Source: Cotesia glomerata
Lineage: Eukaryota; Arthropoda; Insecta; Hymenoptera; Braconidae
DNA length: 64,000 nucleotides
NCBI RefSeq assembly: GCF_020080835.1
Contig: NC_058167.1
Location: 6,988,459 to 7,052,458 of the forward strand
Direction: 5' to 3'
Made by a program: the position numbers and the translations under genes. Below, in pieces: positions 10,352 through 21,218 of the stretch. Each line of letters starts with the position of its first letter. Positions within the stretch are counted from its first letter, which is position 1. The notes beneath the pieces were generated by a model, which did no database searches, was not told the origin of the DNA, and was given only the letters and a program-made list of their open reading frames with translations.

Positions 10352-11695
10352 TTAATCAAGATTGTTTAGATCTGCTTCAGAGCGAATTTTGATTTTTTCA
10401 GAAGAATCATCTTTTTTTACAAAAACAAAACCATCTCGCACCCATACATACTTATATTTTAAATCATTTGCTTTGTTTTTTACAATCAGTAATAATTTAT
10501 AAGTTTCAGGATGTAGAAATTCATTAAGAAAAATGTTACCTCTATAAGAATCACCGACAATAGTTGAAAAGACTTTTTTGATAGGTAAGATTTTTAATTT
10601 ACGTCTGGATTCTATGATAAAATCACGGATTTGAGGTGACTTAAGTTTAAGTACATAAGAATGCGAGATAGGTTTATTTCTATCATTATTTACGTTAGCA
10701 TTTCTGTTACTACTAGTAGAATTTGATTTCTTATCTATTTTACGCATACTTAATATATCTTGTTTCAAATTAGTAATGTTTAGCACTTCGAAAACTTTAT
10801 CAGCAATGTCTGAAGGTGATAATTCCGTTGCCACTGGTTCTGGAACGCCGGAGATGATTAGTTCTGATGTTTGTTGAACGACGGTCGAGGAAGTCATCAA
10901 TGTCTGCGACGTTATTGCCGCAATTTTTCCAGATAAAGCTTGCGAATTTGCTATAGTTTCATCTTCAAGCTTTTCAACTTTGGATTTCAATTCTTTTATT
11001 GTTTTTGAATTTTTAGTTAAATCCGAGGTTAATTTGTCTACTTGGTCTTTTGTCTCAGATTGTTTACCATGCAAATCATCAAGACGCTTATTTATATTAT
11101 CAAACTTTGTAGATAATTCATTGAATTTCTTTGTAATATTAGGTATTTCAGAAAGCGACTGAGAATGAGTAGACAAGGTTTTCATCAAAAGTGTTAATTT
11201 TTCATCTGTTGATTTATTAAACCAACCATCCGGTAATTCATTTTGCGACTCGCTATTTATTGCTTCAGGATTTGGTATTGTTTGTTTTGCTGATTCAGAC
11301 ATTGTAAGTGTAGATAAAGTTGGAGAATCAAATACTGAGTCACTAGCAGGTGATAGTAAAAATGCTGGTGAAGTAGGAGAGGATGCACTTGGCTTTTGAT
11401 TTGTTTTTGAGACTAACGCTAGAGAATTTTCTGATGACTTTGCTGATTTAAAGCTTGAAGTTGAAGAGTTATTTGAATTCACAGATTTAAGAGAGCCAAA
11501 ACGATTGTTTTTTATCTGTGAATATGAGTCAAGCCGTTTCAATAAGTATCCAAACTTATCTCTACAATAACAATCTGATGGTAGTTTGTTTTTGATGAAA
11601 TCACGCAAACAACTTGGGTGAAATGATTTTCCGCATGTATCACAGGTAAATAGAGTTCTTACACTGTTCTTACATTTAAAGTACTGACATAACAA
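10352..11695 (-). CDS. CR1-type LINE ORF1 protein, intact
   Basis: A 447-residue open frame with three regions. The N-terminal Cys/His cluster (C3, C8, C18, C21, H26, C29, C42, C44 region, within SFHPSCLRDF) looks like a PHD-type or related zinc finger. A Ser-rich linker and then a heptad-like coiled coil lie at about residues 165-260 (NKRLDDLHGKQSETKDQVDK, ELKSKVEKLEDE). The C-terminal half has TSELIISGVPEP, KSPQIRDFI and YVWVRDGFVFVKK, matching the esterase-free, RRM-like ORF1 proteins of CR1-superfamily LINEs. Such proteins bind the element RNA. It being unbroken beside a decayed ORF2 is notable. The start is the first ATG and no upstream extension is needed. Confidence 0.75.
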   Translation of the reverse strand: MLCQYFKCKNSVRTLFTCDTCGKSFHPSCLRDFIKNKLPSDCYCRDKFGYLLKRLDSYSQIKNNRFGSLKSVNSNNSSTSSFKSAKSSENSLALVSKTNQKPSASSPTSPAFLLSPASDSVFDSPTLSTLTMSESAKQTIPNPEAINSESQNELPDGWFNKSTDEKLTLLMKTLSTHSQSLSEIPNITKKFNELSTKFDNINKRLDDLHGKQSETKDQVDKLTSDLTKNSKTIKELKSKVEKLEDETIANSQALSGKIAAITSQTLMTSSTVVQQTSELIISGVPEPVATELSPSDIADKVFEVLNITNLKQDILSMRKIDKKSNSTSSNRNANVNNDRNKPISHSYVLKLKSPQIRDFIIESRRKLKILPIKKVFSTIVGDSYRGNIFLNEFLHPETYKLLLIVKNKANDLKYKYVWVRDGFVFVKKDDSSEKIKIRSEADLNNLD

Positions 11696-11700
11696 TTTGA

Positions 11701-12179
11701 CAGTTTAAAACGAAACACTCACTTCAGTAGGAAAGTTTTGCTTGTTTATGTAACTGTTGACATAATGATGACTTGTAATTTGTTTACAATTTAGTGCAAG
11801 GCTGATTTGACAGCTACACTGGTGAGAAATTAATATGTGACACTCACACTATTTAGTCACTAATACAGTAATGTATAGCATGAAATTATAGTTTACACAG
11901 AATATCAACATCAACTGTTGACTATGGACAGCAATGTGCGTAGGCGATGCGCTGAGAAATGGTAAAACTTAACCTCATATCACTCACAACAATTTTCACA
12001 ATGTAAGAAATGCAGATATATTAATTATTCAATGATAGAAGGTCTTGATTAATATCTCGAATTATAGAGTAATTTTTTATACACAAGATAATATTTAATG
12101 CACTTTAGCTACTTACACTATTATGAGGTTCTAAATAAAAATTCAGAGAGCACTAGATTTAACGTGTTACTATTAGTAC
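11701..12179 (-). other. Probable LINE 5' UTR and flank
   Basis: AT-rich sequence directly upstream of ORF1, with no frame of note. The 5' end of the LINE could not be placed. Confidence 0.4.
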
Positions 12180-12279
12180 NNNNNNNNNNNNNNNNNNNNN
12201 NNNNNNNNNNNNNNNNNNNNNNNNNNNNNNNNNNNNNNNNNNNNNNNNNNNNNNNNNNNNNNNNNNNNNNNNNNNNNNN
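12180..12279. other. Assembly gap (100 N)
   Basis: A run of exactly 100 N, a conventional placeholder for a gap of unknown size. It begins beside AC/TACA-type simple repeats and sits inside a copy of the AACTTCCCGC repeat family. Confidence 1.
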
Positions 12280-12458
12280 TACATGCATACTTACATACAT
12301 ACATACAGACAAACGGACACCATCTCGGAAACAATCGGGGAAGCTTCCTAGGACCTCAAAACGTCAACATCCGTTGAAAACTTGATTTTCGAAAAACGGG
12401 GTAAAACCAATAACTTCCCAACTTTTGAAAATTTTCAATTTTCTTAGCGGGAAGTTAA
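12280..12458 (+). repeat. AACTTCCCGC-family element, 3' half
   Basis: After a TACA-rich tract comes CTTCCTAGGACCTCAAAACG, then TTTTCGAAAAACGGGGTAA, ending TCTTAGCGGGAAGTTAAA. The same sequence order occurs at 19610-19735, 42855-42945, 43377-43520 (reverse) and 57720-57862. The 5' half is lost in the gap. Confidence 0.75.
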
Positions 12459-12629
12459 AAATTTAGGCAATTTTCGCGATTAAATTTTTAAGCACTTTGT
12501 AAGCTTAACGTTGTAAAATTAATAATAATAATCACAGTAATATTTACCATGACATAAGAAATAATAATAATATTTAATCACATGAGTTAATTTTAATTTT
12601 GTCAGTTGGCAGCTTAAATGGAAACAAAT

Positions 12630-12745
12630 ATTTCTACTGTATGACTAGTCTTCGAGTAGCAGAGGGGATCCAGTCTTGCTTCTGTAACCGTGAGGTCTCG
12701 ATTTCGAATCCCAGTAAAGCTGAGTTTTTTTCAACGGAAATTTGT
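12630..12745 (+). repeat. tRNA-like SINE head fragment
   Basis: GTAGCAGAGGGG (A-box-like) is followed 40 bases later by GATTTCGAATCCC (B-box-like), without a foldable acceptor stem. Probably a decayed SINE head, not a tRNA gene. Confidence 0.4.
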
Positions 12746-12899
12746 GTTTTCTTCGTCGTTTCTTCTGTCTTCATTTCGATATCATTATTCTTGTATAATT
12801 ATAAATTAACATTACTAATAGTTATCATAACCTTAACAGTCATGCAAATAATAACATGAAGTAACCAACAGTTAAATGATAATTTTTTCTTTTTTTTTA

Positions 12900-13670
12900 C
12901 TATGAATATAACCAGTTTAGGCTATTAAGGTTGAACTAGGTTGAAATAGGTTTTAATAAAACCCTGCCTGACACTTTTTCGTCTGAGAAACAAAAAATCG
13001 TATACATCGTGCAATCCCAGCTAGGCGCTAAAAGAGTGAAACAGAGTTTTATTAAGAACCTTCTTCAATCTAACTCGTCTGAAAACGGACTTAAGTAGAC
13101 GTTACCAGGGGTGAAGCAGGGGTTTAGTATCAATGCAGTTCCTTATTTCTTAAAACCTATTTCATTCTGTTTCACCCTGAATTAGACTATCCCAGGTTAA
13201 AATGGGTTTTAAGCGAAAAAAAATTTCGACTCGGGCAACGTTTTGAACTTCAGGTACATGATCATTTTACTGTGACGAACTAACTCGTTAAAGACTACAA
13301 TTCTTGGTATATTAAGTTTGTGGGACCATTGACAATAAAATCGCATAATATATGACTCATTATGGCCGCTTAATACTGAAAATAGGTTCTTTGGTACATT
13401 GTTGGAGTATGAGGTGTTAGTTCAAAAATTGAGAAGTACGGGCGATTGTCAGTACCACATTATATAAGAAAAATTTGTCACACACCATCGCAGTGAAAGA
13501 TCAATTAAAAATTGCTAAAACCATTGTATCTGCCGATTTTGAAAGTGAAGTAAAATTTGATCCAATCCAATGGCGCGATTTTTCTGACATTAAAAAATAT
13601 TTTGACAATATTTGTACAGGAAAATTATGTGCTATAATCATGTGACTTCGAATTATTAAAAACATCAACG
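12900..13670. other. Degenerate repeat-like region without a gene
   Basis: This stretch contains partly GC-richer sequence with repeated GGTTGAA/AGGTTTTAATAAAACC-type words near 12920-13220 and broken short frames. It may belong to the transposon remnant whose last frame is at 13675. No intact feature. Confidence 0.3.
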
Positions 13671-13674
13671 AGTT

Positions 13675-13905
13675 ATGATTGTTGTTGTTGATATTGATAA
13701 TAATGACCCATTATTTGGTAAAATTTATGATATAGTGAGTGTGAATGACCAATTATTTTTCTTAATGTCTTCTGTTAAATTGTTACTTTTAAATGAACAT
13801 TATCATGCATTTTGTGTCGATGCCAGTCGCGATATAAGGATGATCAAAGATAAAAACTTACTAATAAATTTTGTACCTTGTATATTAGTACAAAGAAAAA
13901 ATTGA
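13675..13905 (+). pseudogene. Transposon-type C-terminal protein fragment
   Basis: A 76-codon frame containing DIDNNDPLFGKIYDIVSVND and NEHYHAFCVD, then a stop. The DPLFGKI...HYHAF pattern resembles the C-terminal segment of repetitive, transposon-linked proteins common in insects. The exact family is not recognised. Upstream sequence (13500-13670) shows related but broken frames. It lies just inside the right inverted end at 14199. Confidence 0.35.
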
Positions 13906-14199
13906 TTTTTTATAACCACTAGGTATTCGATTTAATGTTATATTAATCAAAACTTTTCTAAATTTTTAGTTATATCTGTATACAAGTTATTTATACCTCA
14001 ATCTAAGCTTATCAATAAACATTTTCAGTTATTTTAGAAGATGAGTTTCTTATTTTAGTAAAACGAACTTAGTTTCAGTTTATTTCATATATGCACTTCT
14101 AATTTTTAAAACCGATATTTTCGATATACTAAACCAATTTTATTGGTAACCTCCACCGAAAAAATCGGTTGAGTCTACCGATTATTTTTTTCCGTGAAT

Positions 14200-15569
14200 T
14201 GAATTGTTTAATTGAAATTTACCGAACATAACTAGGCTTGTTGAATTGAACCATTTAAGCTATACTGAAAATAATCGAGCTGACTGACTATTTTTATAAA
14301 CTGAATTAAACTTAGCTTGCAATTGAATTGAAAATAAGTGAATTAAATTAAACCGACTACTGATTGACTAACGGATTAAAAAAAACTGAACTTAACTGAC
14401 TTATTACTTACTGAATTGAAAACTGAACTCTACAGACACATCTTTTGTGTCGAGTTAATTTATATCGGCGTATCGAATTGTCCACACTGATAGAAAAACA
14501 ATCTTGATTCAAGAAATTTTTTTTCTTCAAAACTTAAACTCTTGAAACTAGATATAGATATATTTCTTTCAAAAATTTTTGTCTCTTGTTGCCTGTGACT
14601 TTTGTCACAGTCTTTTAAATTTACTTCCAAGTATCCAAATTGAAAGAGAATTAGTTCGTAAATTTCAATATCACGGAGAAGCTCAGTTAGTACTATTCAG
14701 ACATCGACGTAAGTGCCCGCTACCGGATATTTGATGTCGATCGAACTGTTCTTAATAATTACATCAATTAAACGATAATAGAATTTACGGCAGCTGGAGA
14801 GGTAGCAACTATGTCTACAATATAACAGGTGTATAATGAATTCGATATTATTTGAGTGAACTATTATTTTAGTTGTTAATATAACGAAGCCCTATTCACC
14901 CTTAGACTAAAATGGGCCCCTGTCTCCCTGTCACAGCTGTTTATGTAAATTATTTTAAGAATTTATTTTCACAGATATCGTTAGATAATTTATTCAACTT
15001 GATAAATGTATGTAAAAAACTTTGTTTTTAAAAATTTTTAATAATTATTATTCATAAAAAAATTAGCAAACATAAAAAAGTAGATATGACACTGTAATGT
15101 TGATATTTCAATAACTGAGAAAAAAGTGCTTAGTTAGCTGAATTATAACATCAAAAATATAAAAATGTAGTTTTCTGAATTTTTTTTTTTGTAGTTACTT
15201 GAACTATGCATAAGTAGAAGTAACTGTTGATAAATAGTTATATGAACCATATTTTTATGAATATTTTTCTGTTATCGGGTTAAACAAAAAGTTATCAGGT
15301 GACTAAAAAGTTGTTACGGTCCATTTCTCAGATAACTTGACTAGAAGAGCCCTTGGTGCGTAATCAAAAAATTCGATAGCCTATATTTAATTAAAAATAG
15401 TTGAAATAACTATATATAAGTAACTGTATATTAAAGTTGTAACTATGTATAATCAACAAATAATTTTAGGTATAAAAACTTCAACTAAATAGTGATAATA
15501 CGATTTAACTAGTTTTTCCTAGTTCAAAGAACTATATTGTTGTATCAGTATGCTGACCAAAAATGAGTA
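14200..15569 (+). other. KCNQ intron, no gene
   Basis: AT-rich intron sequence with low-complexity GAATTGAA-type repeats (14200-14450) and small fragments of the AATCAAG-type element near 14500-14560. No coding or RNA feature is supported. Confidence 0.5.
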
Positions 15570-16449
15570 GGGGAGAAGGGGGTCAAATGAACCACGGGGC
15601 AATTGAACCACTCGACTTAAAAAATCGAAAAAATTGAAAAAACGCTTCATGCTCTTAGAATTAGATTCTAATATGTTAAACTTGGATATGATCAAAATTT
15701 GAAATCATTGCGATCGATAAATTTTGAAAAATTGAGATTTTCTTATTTTTAGGCATGCAAACTTTCTTTTCGGCTGGTGACAAATTGTTTAATAATATTT
15801 AAATTTTTGAATTAATTGATAAAATTTGAATTATAGTAGTTGTATATACTTATATTTTATAATCCTCAACTTTGTTTATAGTGATAGAATGGTTTATTTA
15901 TTTATTATTTACTATTAATTGTTTTAAAATTATACGGGGTCAATTGAACCAGCAGTCAGGGGACGATTGAACCATACGGAGAAGCATGGGACATGCGCGC
16001 GCATCTTGACTCGACGTGAAAAATACTCAGGGAAATAACCTAACAATTTGATAAACTCAATTTGTAATTAAAATTATTTTTAAATCGATTTTTAATTTAT
16101 TAAATATAATATATGTGTATTAAAAATGTGCAACAGTAATATTAGAAAGTAACAATTAATATGTTATTTATTAAAAGTTCGGGTTTGAGTTATAAATGTC
16201 ATTGGTTCAATTGACCCCGAGCAGTGGTTCAATTGCCCCCCGAGCGGGGGTCAATTGAACCATTCGACGCGTTTGGATAAATTAATAATTTTTAAAAATT
16301 CACGTTGTTTATTAACTAATTTATGTATTGATAATGATAGTAGACTTAATAAACTATCATTCCAAGAAAAAAAAAGTTATTATTTAGTTTTAATTCGAAT
16401 AGTAAAAAATTACTAAACTTTTTTTGGTTCAATTGACCCCCTTCTCCCC
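15570..16449. mobile_element. 880 bp MITE with TA target duplication
   Basis: The ends are inverted repeats: GGGGAGAAGGGGGTCAAATG on the left and TTGACCCCCTTCTCCCC on the right, each flanked by TA (15568-15569 and 16450-16451). That is the insertion signature of Tc1/mariner-type elements. Inside are repeated GGTTCAATTGACCCC and CAATTGAACCA words around 15940-15980 and 16190-16265. No transposase frame, so non-autonomous. Confidence 0.8.
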
Positions 16450-17159
16450 TACATTAAAATGAGTCAAAAATGAGTATGATTATGGCATACTACAATTATT
16501 AACATTTATTGGTAAATAAAAAAATATCTGAAATTATAAAAAAAAAATGAAGATTATCATTTTCTATAAAATATAAGTGTTCGAAATAAATAAGAAAATT
16601 TTTTATGTATTTTGGGAGTATTTATTGAGGTCAATATATTTTATTTCAATGCCTTTGATAATTTCTTTGAAAAATTTACATGAATAGGCATTTTTTGAGA
16701 ATATAAACGAGAATGATCCGTTAAAGTTGATAAAATAACAGACTTTTATAGAATACTTTAAAAAACAATTAGTCTTTTTTTGCACCATCCTCTTATCCAT
16801 ATTTGTAATATAGCTGGTCTTACTTCCTTTGTTTGTATACAATTTAAATTATTTATATAACATTAAGATTATGTAATTTTTTCAATTTTTATTCGATTTT
16901 GAATATTTTTCACTACTTTTTTTACAATAACCAATAAATTTGCAATGAATAATATAATTTTTTTAGTAAGATGTAAAAATACAATGGTATTAATTTTCGT
17001 TGTTTTTCCCGTGGTAAATTCTAATTTTATTTTCCTTTTGAATTGTATTTACAATTTTTTTTTCTTTTTAAAAACACTGTTACAAATTGGCAATAATTTT
17101 AACGAATGTATCTATTGACTTTATTACAATGGGCAAGGAGCCAAAATTAAATGAAACAT
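16450..17159 (+). other. KCNQ intron, no gene
   Basis: AT-rich sequence. A 79-codon minus-strand frame at 16603-16842 has no family features or splice context and is taken as chance. Confidence 0.5.
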
Positions 17160-17697
17160 ACACGGAAAGAAAATTGTACGAAAAATTACGATGAAAACAT
17201 CGTAACTTTTAGTATAGGACATTGTAGCGCCGGACCAGAACTCAAACATCATAATTTATACGATGTAACATCGTAAATTTCTATCACTCAAATTAAAAAG
17301 CAGTTTAGGTCACCGAAAAAATAATTCTGTATCACCGAGGAATCGAACCCGGTGTCTTCTCCGCCTCAAGTCCAAAGTTTATCCCCTTACGCTATCGGAG
17401 GGGCTATCTAAACCGTCTGTTCAGTCACAAAATAAGACCCTACATACAGTAGTTGGTCATCTTTCGGTGGTGGCGTCGCAAACTACTGGACTCTGTCTCT
17501 CTTTTATTAAAACATATAGTATGCGTCCTTATTCACTTGCTCTTACGGAAAAAAAAATTTACTAAATAACATCGTAATTTTCAATAATTCAAATTGTATT
17601 CTGTAGACAGCAACATCGTAAAAATCAACATACTGAGTCTAGTCCTGGATTACGATGTTACCATTGTAATTTTTCATAGGATTTTTTTTCCGTGTAA
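17160..17697. mobile_element. Foldback MITE containing a tRNA-like SINE segment
   Basis: The left end ACACGGAAAGAAAATTGTAC and TTACGATGAAAACATCGTAA is mirrored by TTACGATGTTACCATTGTAA and ATTTTTTTTCCGTGT on the right. In the middle (about 17333-17412) the minus strand reads a tRNA-like pair of boxes: TAGCGTAAGGGG and GGGTTCGATTCC. Other MITE-SINE nests occur at 53110-53987. Not a functional tRNA gene, because the arms do not form a clean cloverleaf. Confidence 0.6.
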
Positions 17698-18060
17698 AGA
17701 TTGGAAAACACATATCTCTATTGTTGATAGCTATTGTATTGTCAGTTTAAATAGACGTAAAAAACTTTAGATGAAAGAATAATTTTGACAGAAAAATAAA
17801 TGGGTAGAATAACAAAACAAAATTAAAATATTCTTAAAGTTATTACTTGGATTAATTTATTTAAAATACGCTGAGAGCGAACGAATGGTTGTGAATTAAA
17901 TGATCAAGTCTGATGAGAATGAGAATGAAAAGAACATAGACATTTTAATAAGTAATTATGGTTTTAGAATATAATACAGAATATACAAGATTGAAATGAT
18001 ACAAGTTTATAATTACCGGATTACTCTATATTTTAACTGATAAATAATTATCGATATCAG
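17698..18060 (+). other. KCNQ intron up to helix-B exon copy 1
   Basis: AT-rich intron ending in TAAATAATTATCGATATCAG, the acceptor for 18061. The polypyrimidine tract is weak, which would fit regulated use of this exon. Confidence 0.5.
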
Positions 18061-18188
18061 ATAAAATTCTTGGTGGCAAGACGCAAATTCAAAGAGGCTC
18101 TGAAGCCGTATGACGTTAAAGATGTGATTGAGCAGTACAGTGCAGGCCACGTCGACCTCATCAGTCGAGTTAAAAATATTCAAAATAG
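18061..18188 (+). CDS. KCNQ: KCNQ helix-B exon, alternative copy 1
   Basis: The 128 bp exon is flanked by CGATATCAG and AG|GTATCC. It encodes the Kv7 signature VARRKFKEALKPYDV, then KDVIEQYSAGHVDLISR, ending in phase 2. In KCNQ channels this is the proximal C-terminal helix B, which binds calmodulin together with helix A and continues toward the assembly domain. A second exon of identical length and phase at 22505 encodes the same segment with 12 of 42 residues changed. Joining copy 1 directly to copy 2 would read AGC TGA, a premature stop, so only one should be used per transcript. No later KCNQ exons (helices C and D) were found in the window. Family identity is very strong; alternative use is inferred from exon structure. 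Confidence 0.9.
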
Positions 18189-18961
18189 GTATCCCAAATA
18201 TCATGGTATCTGTTCGTTCGCTGTTGGTAGTAATGTTACTCGAATTTTTTAAATTACATATGTATATTATCTACTTTTATAAGTCTTTATATTTATTTTA
18301 GGGTATTTCGTTTTTGGCGAGTATTTTATTCTTTTTTATTTCCTTGTTAAAATTTTTTTACTACTCACTAAGAAAAAAATTTTCCTTCAAATTTGAGTCC
18401 AAGAGTATGCAAATCGAATAGTGATATCAGATTAAAATAGTTTATACTCTAAAGAAAATAGTAGATGTAGTAAAAAATGATACAAGACGATTTCAGAAGA
18501 TAGCGATACATTTATTGAACAAAAACTAGACAGTTTGCCTTCGAGACGAAACTTATCGAATTTTTCCCACAAACATCAGTGGTTGGGATGTGAAAAATAT
18601 ATGCTTAGATACGAAATGGCACACATGTTTATGATTGACAGGTACAAAGGATATCTTTTTCAACGAATCAGTTTTTTCTAGACAATTATTCTTCTATCCG
18701 TCATTACCTATTCGTATACCATTAAATAAAACTCTCAGTAATTATTGAAGTTTTCGGTTTCTTTTTCGATACGTTACGAATAACGGGAAAAATCAGATAA
18801 ATTTGAATTGACAACTCTCACCTCAGGTTATATCACATTTAATACGGAATTTTTTAAAGAATTGTTTTATCTCAAAAATTTGTTTACTTGATCATTTTCA
18901 ACTGTTAATAATTCGTACATGCTCAAATTGGAATCTCGTCAATTTTTTTTTCAAAAAAATC
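18189..18961 (+). other. Intron between the alternative helix-B exons
   Basis: AT-rich, with a slightly richer patch at 18480-18660 that gives no convincing exon. No feature supported. Confidence 0.5.
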
Positions 18962-19735
18962 TAGAAAACAGTTGACCCTGCAGGTCATCTCTGGAACTTC
19001 CCGCAATAATACGGTCAAAACGCTCGAGAAATGATTCCAAGATTATGAGCTCTTCGAGCTCACAAACAGCACTCTTATACTTTTTCGAGCTCTTTCAGCT
19101 CAAAAACCTAGTGGTCGTTAAATACATACTTTTTCGAAAATTTTTCATTGAGATATCTTCGATCCAATCAATCGTTGTAGATGATGGGACTTATAGTATT
19201 CGACGCAGTTTTTCAAGCACAATAAGATTATGATAATAATTATTATCGATAATCGATGATAACGATTATAATCGTTATCATTACCAACCAAGCGATTTGA
19301 CGTAAAATTTTGAAGTTATATTAAAAAAACCTCTTTTCGGAATTTTTAAAAACCAAATATCTCACGAAGCAATTTACTGATCTTGGCGGCGTTTGATGCA
19401 GTTTTTAAGAACTAATGGTTATTAAAGTACATTAAAAACGTTCTGATTGGAAATTTCAAAGTTATTTACAAAAGATACATATTTCAAAATTTTTTGTTAA
19501 CGATATCTCACGAACGATATCAACGATATCTCACTGAATTTCTCAAAATCTGTCGCACCGAATTGACTTAAACCTTCAAGGAAGTCAGTTTCGCTGAACC
19601 CTATCGAATGACGCCAATCCTAGGACCTCAGAACATGACGATCTGATGAGAACTCGATTTTTGAAAATCAGGTTGAAATAAGTTCCTAATTTATGAGAAC
19701 CATTGATTTTCATAGCGAGAGTTAAGAAATTAATC
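18962..19735 (+). repeat. AACTTCCCGC-family element, diverged full-length copy
   Basis: Starts CAGTTGACCCTGCAGGTCAT with GGAACTTCCCGC, contains GAGCTCTTCGAGCTC palindromes, and ends CCTAGGACCTCAGAACATGA and CATAGCGAGAGTTAA. It lacks the AC tract present in the younger copies at 42.7, 57.6, 58.5 and 62.4 kb. Confidence 0.7.
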
Positions 19736-20610
19736 TAATCAAATCTTCAACTCAACTTCTAAATTCATGTAAAAACACAATTCGATAATCCTGAGCGTTG
19801 ACCGTATACCAAATCTGTTGTAAAAAATTTTTTTCCGATTTGCTCCTTCCCTTTGAATTATTGTTACGTTGGGATTGGGAGTCTGCAGAAGTAAGACGAA
19901 TATATTACAATTTTAAATTAATTCAGCTTTAAGTCGACTTATCGTGAAATTAATTTTTATCAAAATATTTCAGCTCAAGAAATTCGTCCTTTCGATTATT
20001 TTCATTTTGTGTTAAACTTCGTGAACAAGATTGGGCTGCCTTGAGCTTTGTAGCAAGTACAGAAAATTGGAAAAAAGCTCAGAAACTTTCAACTAATTAA
20101 TATTGATAGTCTTATTCTAATAATTAATATAAGAATTTAAAAGAGGCTTAAGTTTGAAACAAATTCGATTCCTAGCCGATATGTAACCAAACTTTAATTA
20201 GGAATAAAGAAAAAAAGTTCGCCAGAAATAAAATTCCTATAATAACTCATACTCAAAAAAGTCTTAAAATATACAAATATGGACTATTCATTGTTAATTT
20301 ATAATATAATAGATATATTAATAATATGTAATAATTTTCAACGAATTCGAAAGAGGTCAGGTTCAAAAGTGGTCGATTTGGAATGGAATGCTCCCTATAT
20401 TATAAATTATAACTAAACAAAAAAATGTCAATCAATTCTTTTTTTACTGTCTTACATAGTTTGAGGGGATTATTTACTTTTAAAATATTGAAAAAAAAAA
20501 AATAAATTTTATCTCATGCTTATATTATTAAAAAATTTGATTTAAAATAGAAATGTGACTACAATCAGCATTTTAAACATAATTTCGGTAGATATTACTC
20601 TCCAAATTTT
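19736..20610 (+). other. KCNQ intron, no gene
   Basis: AT-rich sequence with no supported feature. The last 15 bases form the left copy of the SINE target duplication. Confidence 0.5.
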
Positions 20611-21203
20611 GAGGCTGGCAATGGCCTGGTCGGCTCGGTGCTCGCTTTTCGAAAGAGTGGGACCCGGGTTCGATCCCAGCACGCTCCAATATTTTTCAGT
20701 GATTATAATTAAAAATATGTGCGTTACGTTACGTTGCCAGCCTCTGGAAGTGGCAGAGATAGCCGGGCGGCACACGTCTGACTTGGGCGATCACACATTT
20801 AAGCAACAACTTGAATGGGTGACCACCTTAGTCACCGTTGGCTAGAGCGAGGGATCTCTGCACACTAGGAGAAGGGCCTAATGCTCCAGTGGTCGATAAA
20901 GAAGAGTTTCTTATCAATCACTGTAGACTTAGCCCAGCTCCGACTGTACTATCATGGGTTTTCTCTGTGGTTTCCCCATGATTCTGTTCCAACAGCCTGA
21001 GAAGGTGAGGTTCAGGGTGAATACGGTACAGAAAGCACAAGTCGGTTCACAGCTGCAAAAATTAAAAGTAGAAATGAAGTGTCGGGTGGGACTTGCTGAG
21101 GTCCAATATGAGAAATAGAAAAAAGCGTAGAGCTAGGAGAAAAAGAGGAATCAGCCTTGTAAAAACCGAGAGGTGTACAAGTAAAGCATGATAATAATAA
21201 TAA
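20611..21203 (+). mobile_element. Composite SINE (tRNA-like head, 5S-like segment)
   Basis: The head carries TGGTCGGCTCGG and GGGTTCGATCCCAGC boxes. It is followed by a second segment with GGCGGCACACGTCTGACTTG and GAATGGGTGACCACC resembling the end of 5S rRNA, a long body, and a GATAATAATAATAA tail. Flanks TACTCTCCAAATTTT (20596-20610) and TACTTTCCTAATTTC (21204-21218) match at 12 of 15 positions, a plausible target duplication. Confidence 0.7.
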
Positions 21204-21218
21204 TACTTTCCTAATTTC

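Larger units (their letters stand above)
6718..11700 (-). mobile_element. CR1-superfamily non-LTR retrotransposon
   Basis: A minus-strand LINE whose 3' UTR ends in an AACTAACTAAATAACT-like terminal repeat, next to GCCATTCGGCCATTATAGCC and TTGGCATCAAAATGAATAAC, a 3' end style I associate with CR1-superfamily LINEs in animals. ORF1 is intact (10352-11695). ORF2 (7511-10315) is broken by frameshifts. A SINE with target duplication is inserted in the 3' UTR. The element landed at the end of the satellite array. The 5' end is not resolved; a 5' UTR may reach toward the gap at 12180. Confidence 0.75.
2941..14199. mobile_element. Possible 11.3 kb composite element with ~92 bp inverted ends
   Basis: The 92 bases from 2941 and the reverse complement of the 92 bases ending near 14199 match at roughly 75 positions. 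The shared blocks include CGGAAAAAAATAATC, CGATTTTTTCGGTGGAGGTT and AAAATATCGG. The interior is filled with other repeats: satellite, a CR1-type LINE, SINEs and a gap. No transposase is visible. It may be one large element with terminal inverted repeats enlarged by nested insertions, or two separate short copies in opposite orientation. The same CACGGAAAAAAATAATCGGT end motif occurs at 51837 and 54321. Confidence 0.4.

Noticed and set aside
17333..17415. Possible tRNA gene on the minus strand
   Set aside because: Box-like words only; it lies in the loop of a foldback element and lacks matching acceptor ends.
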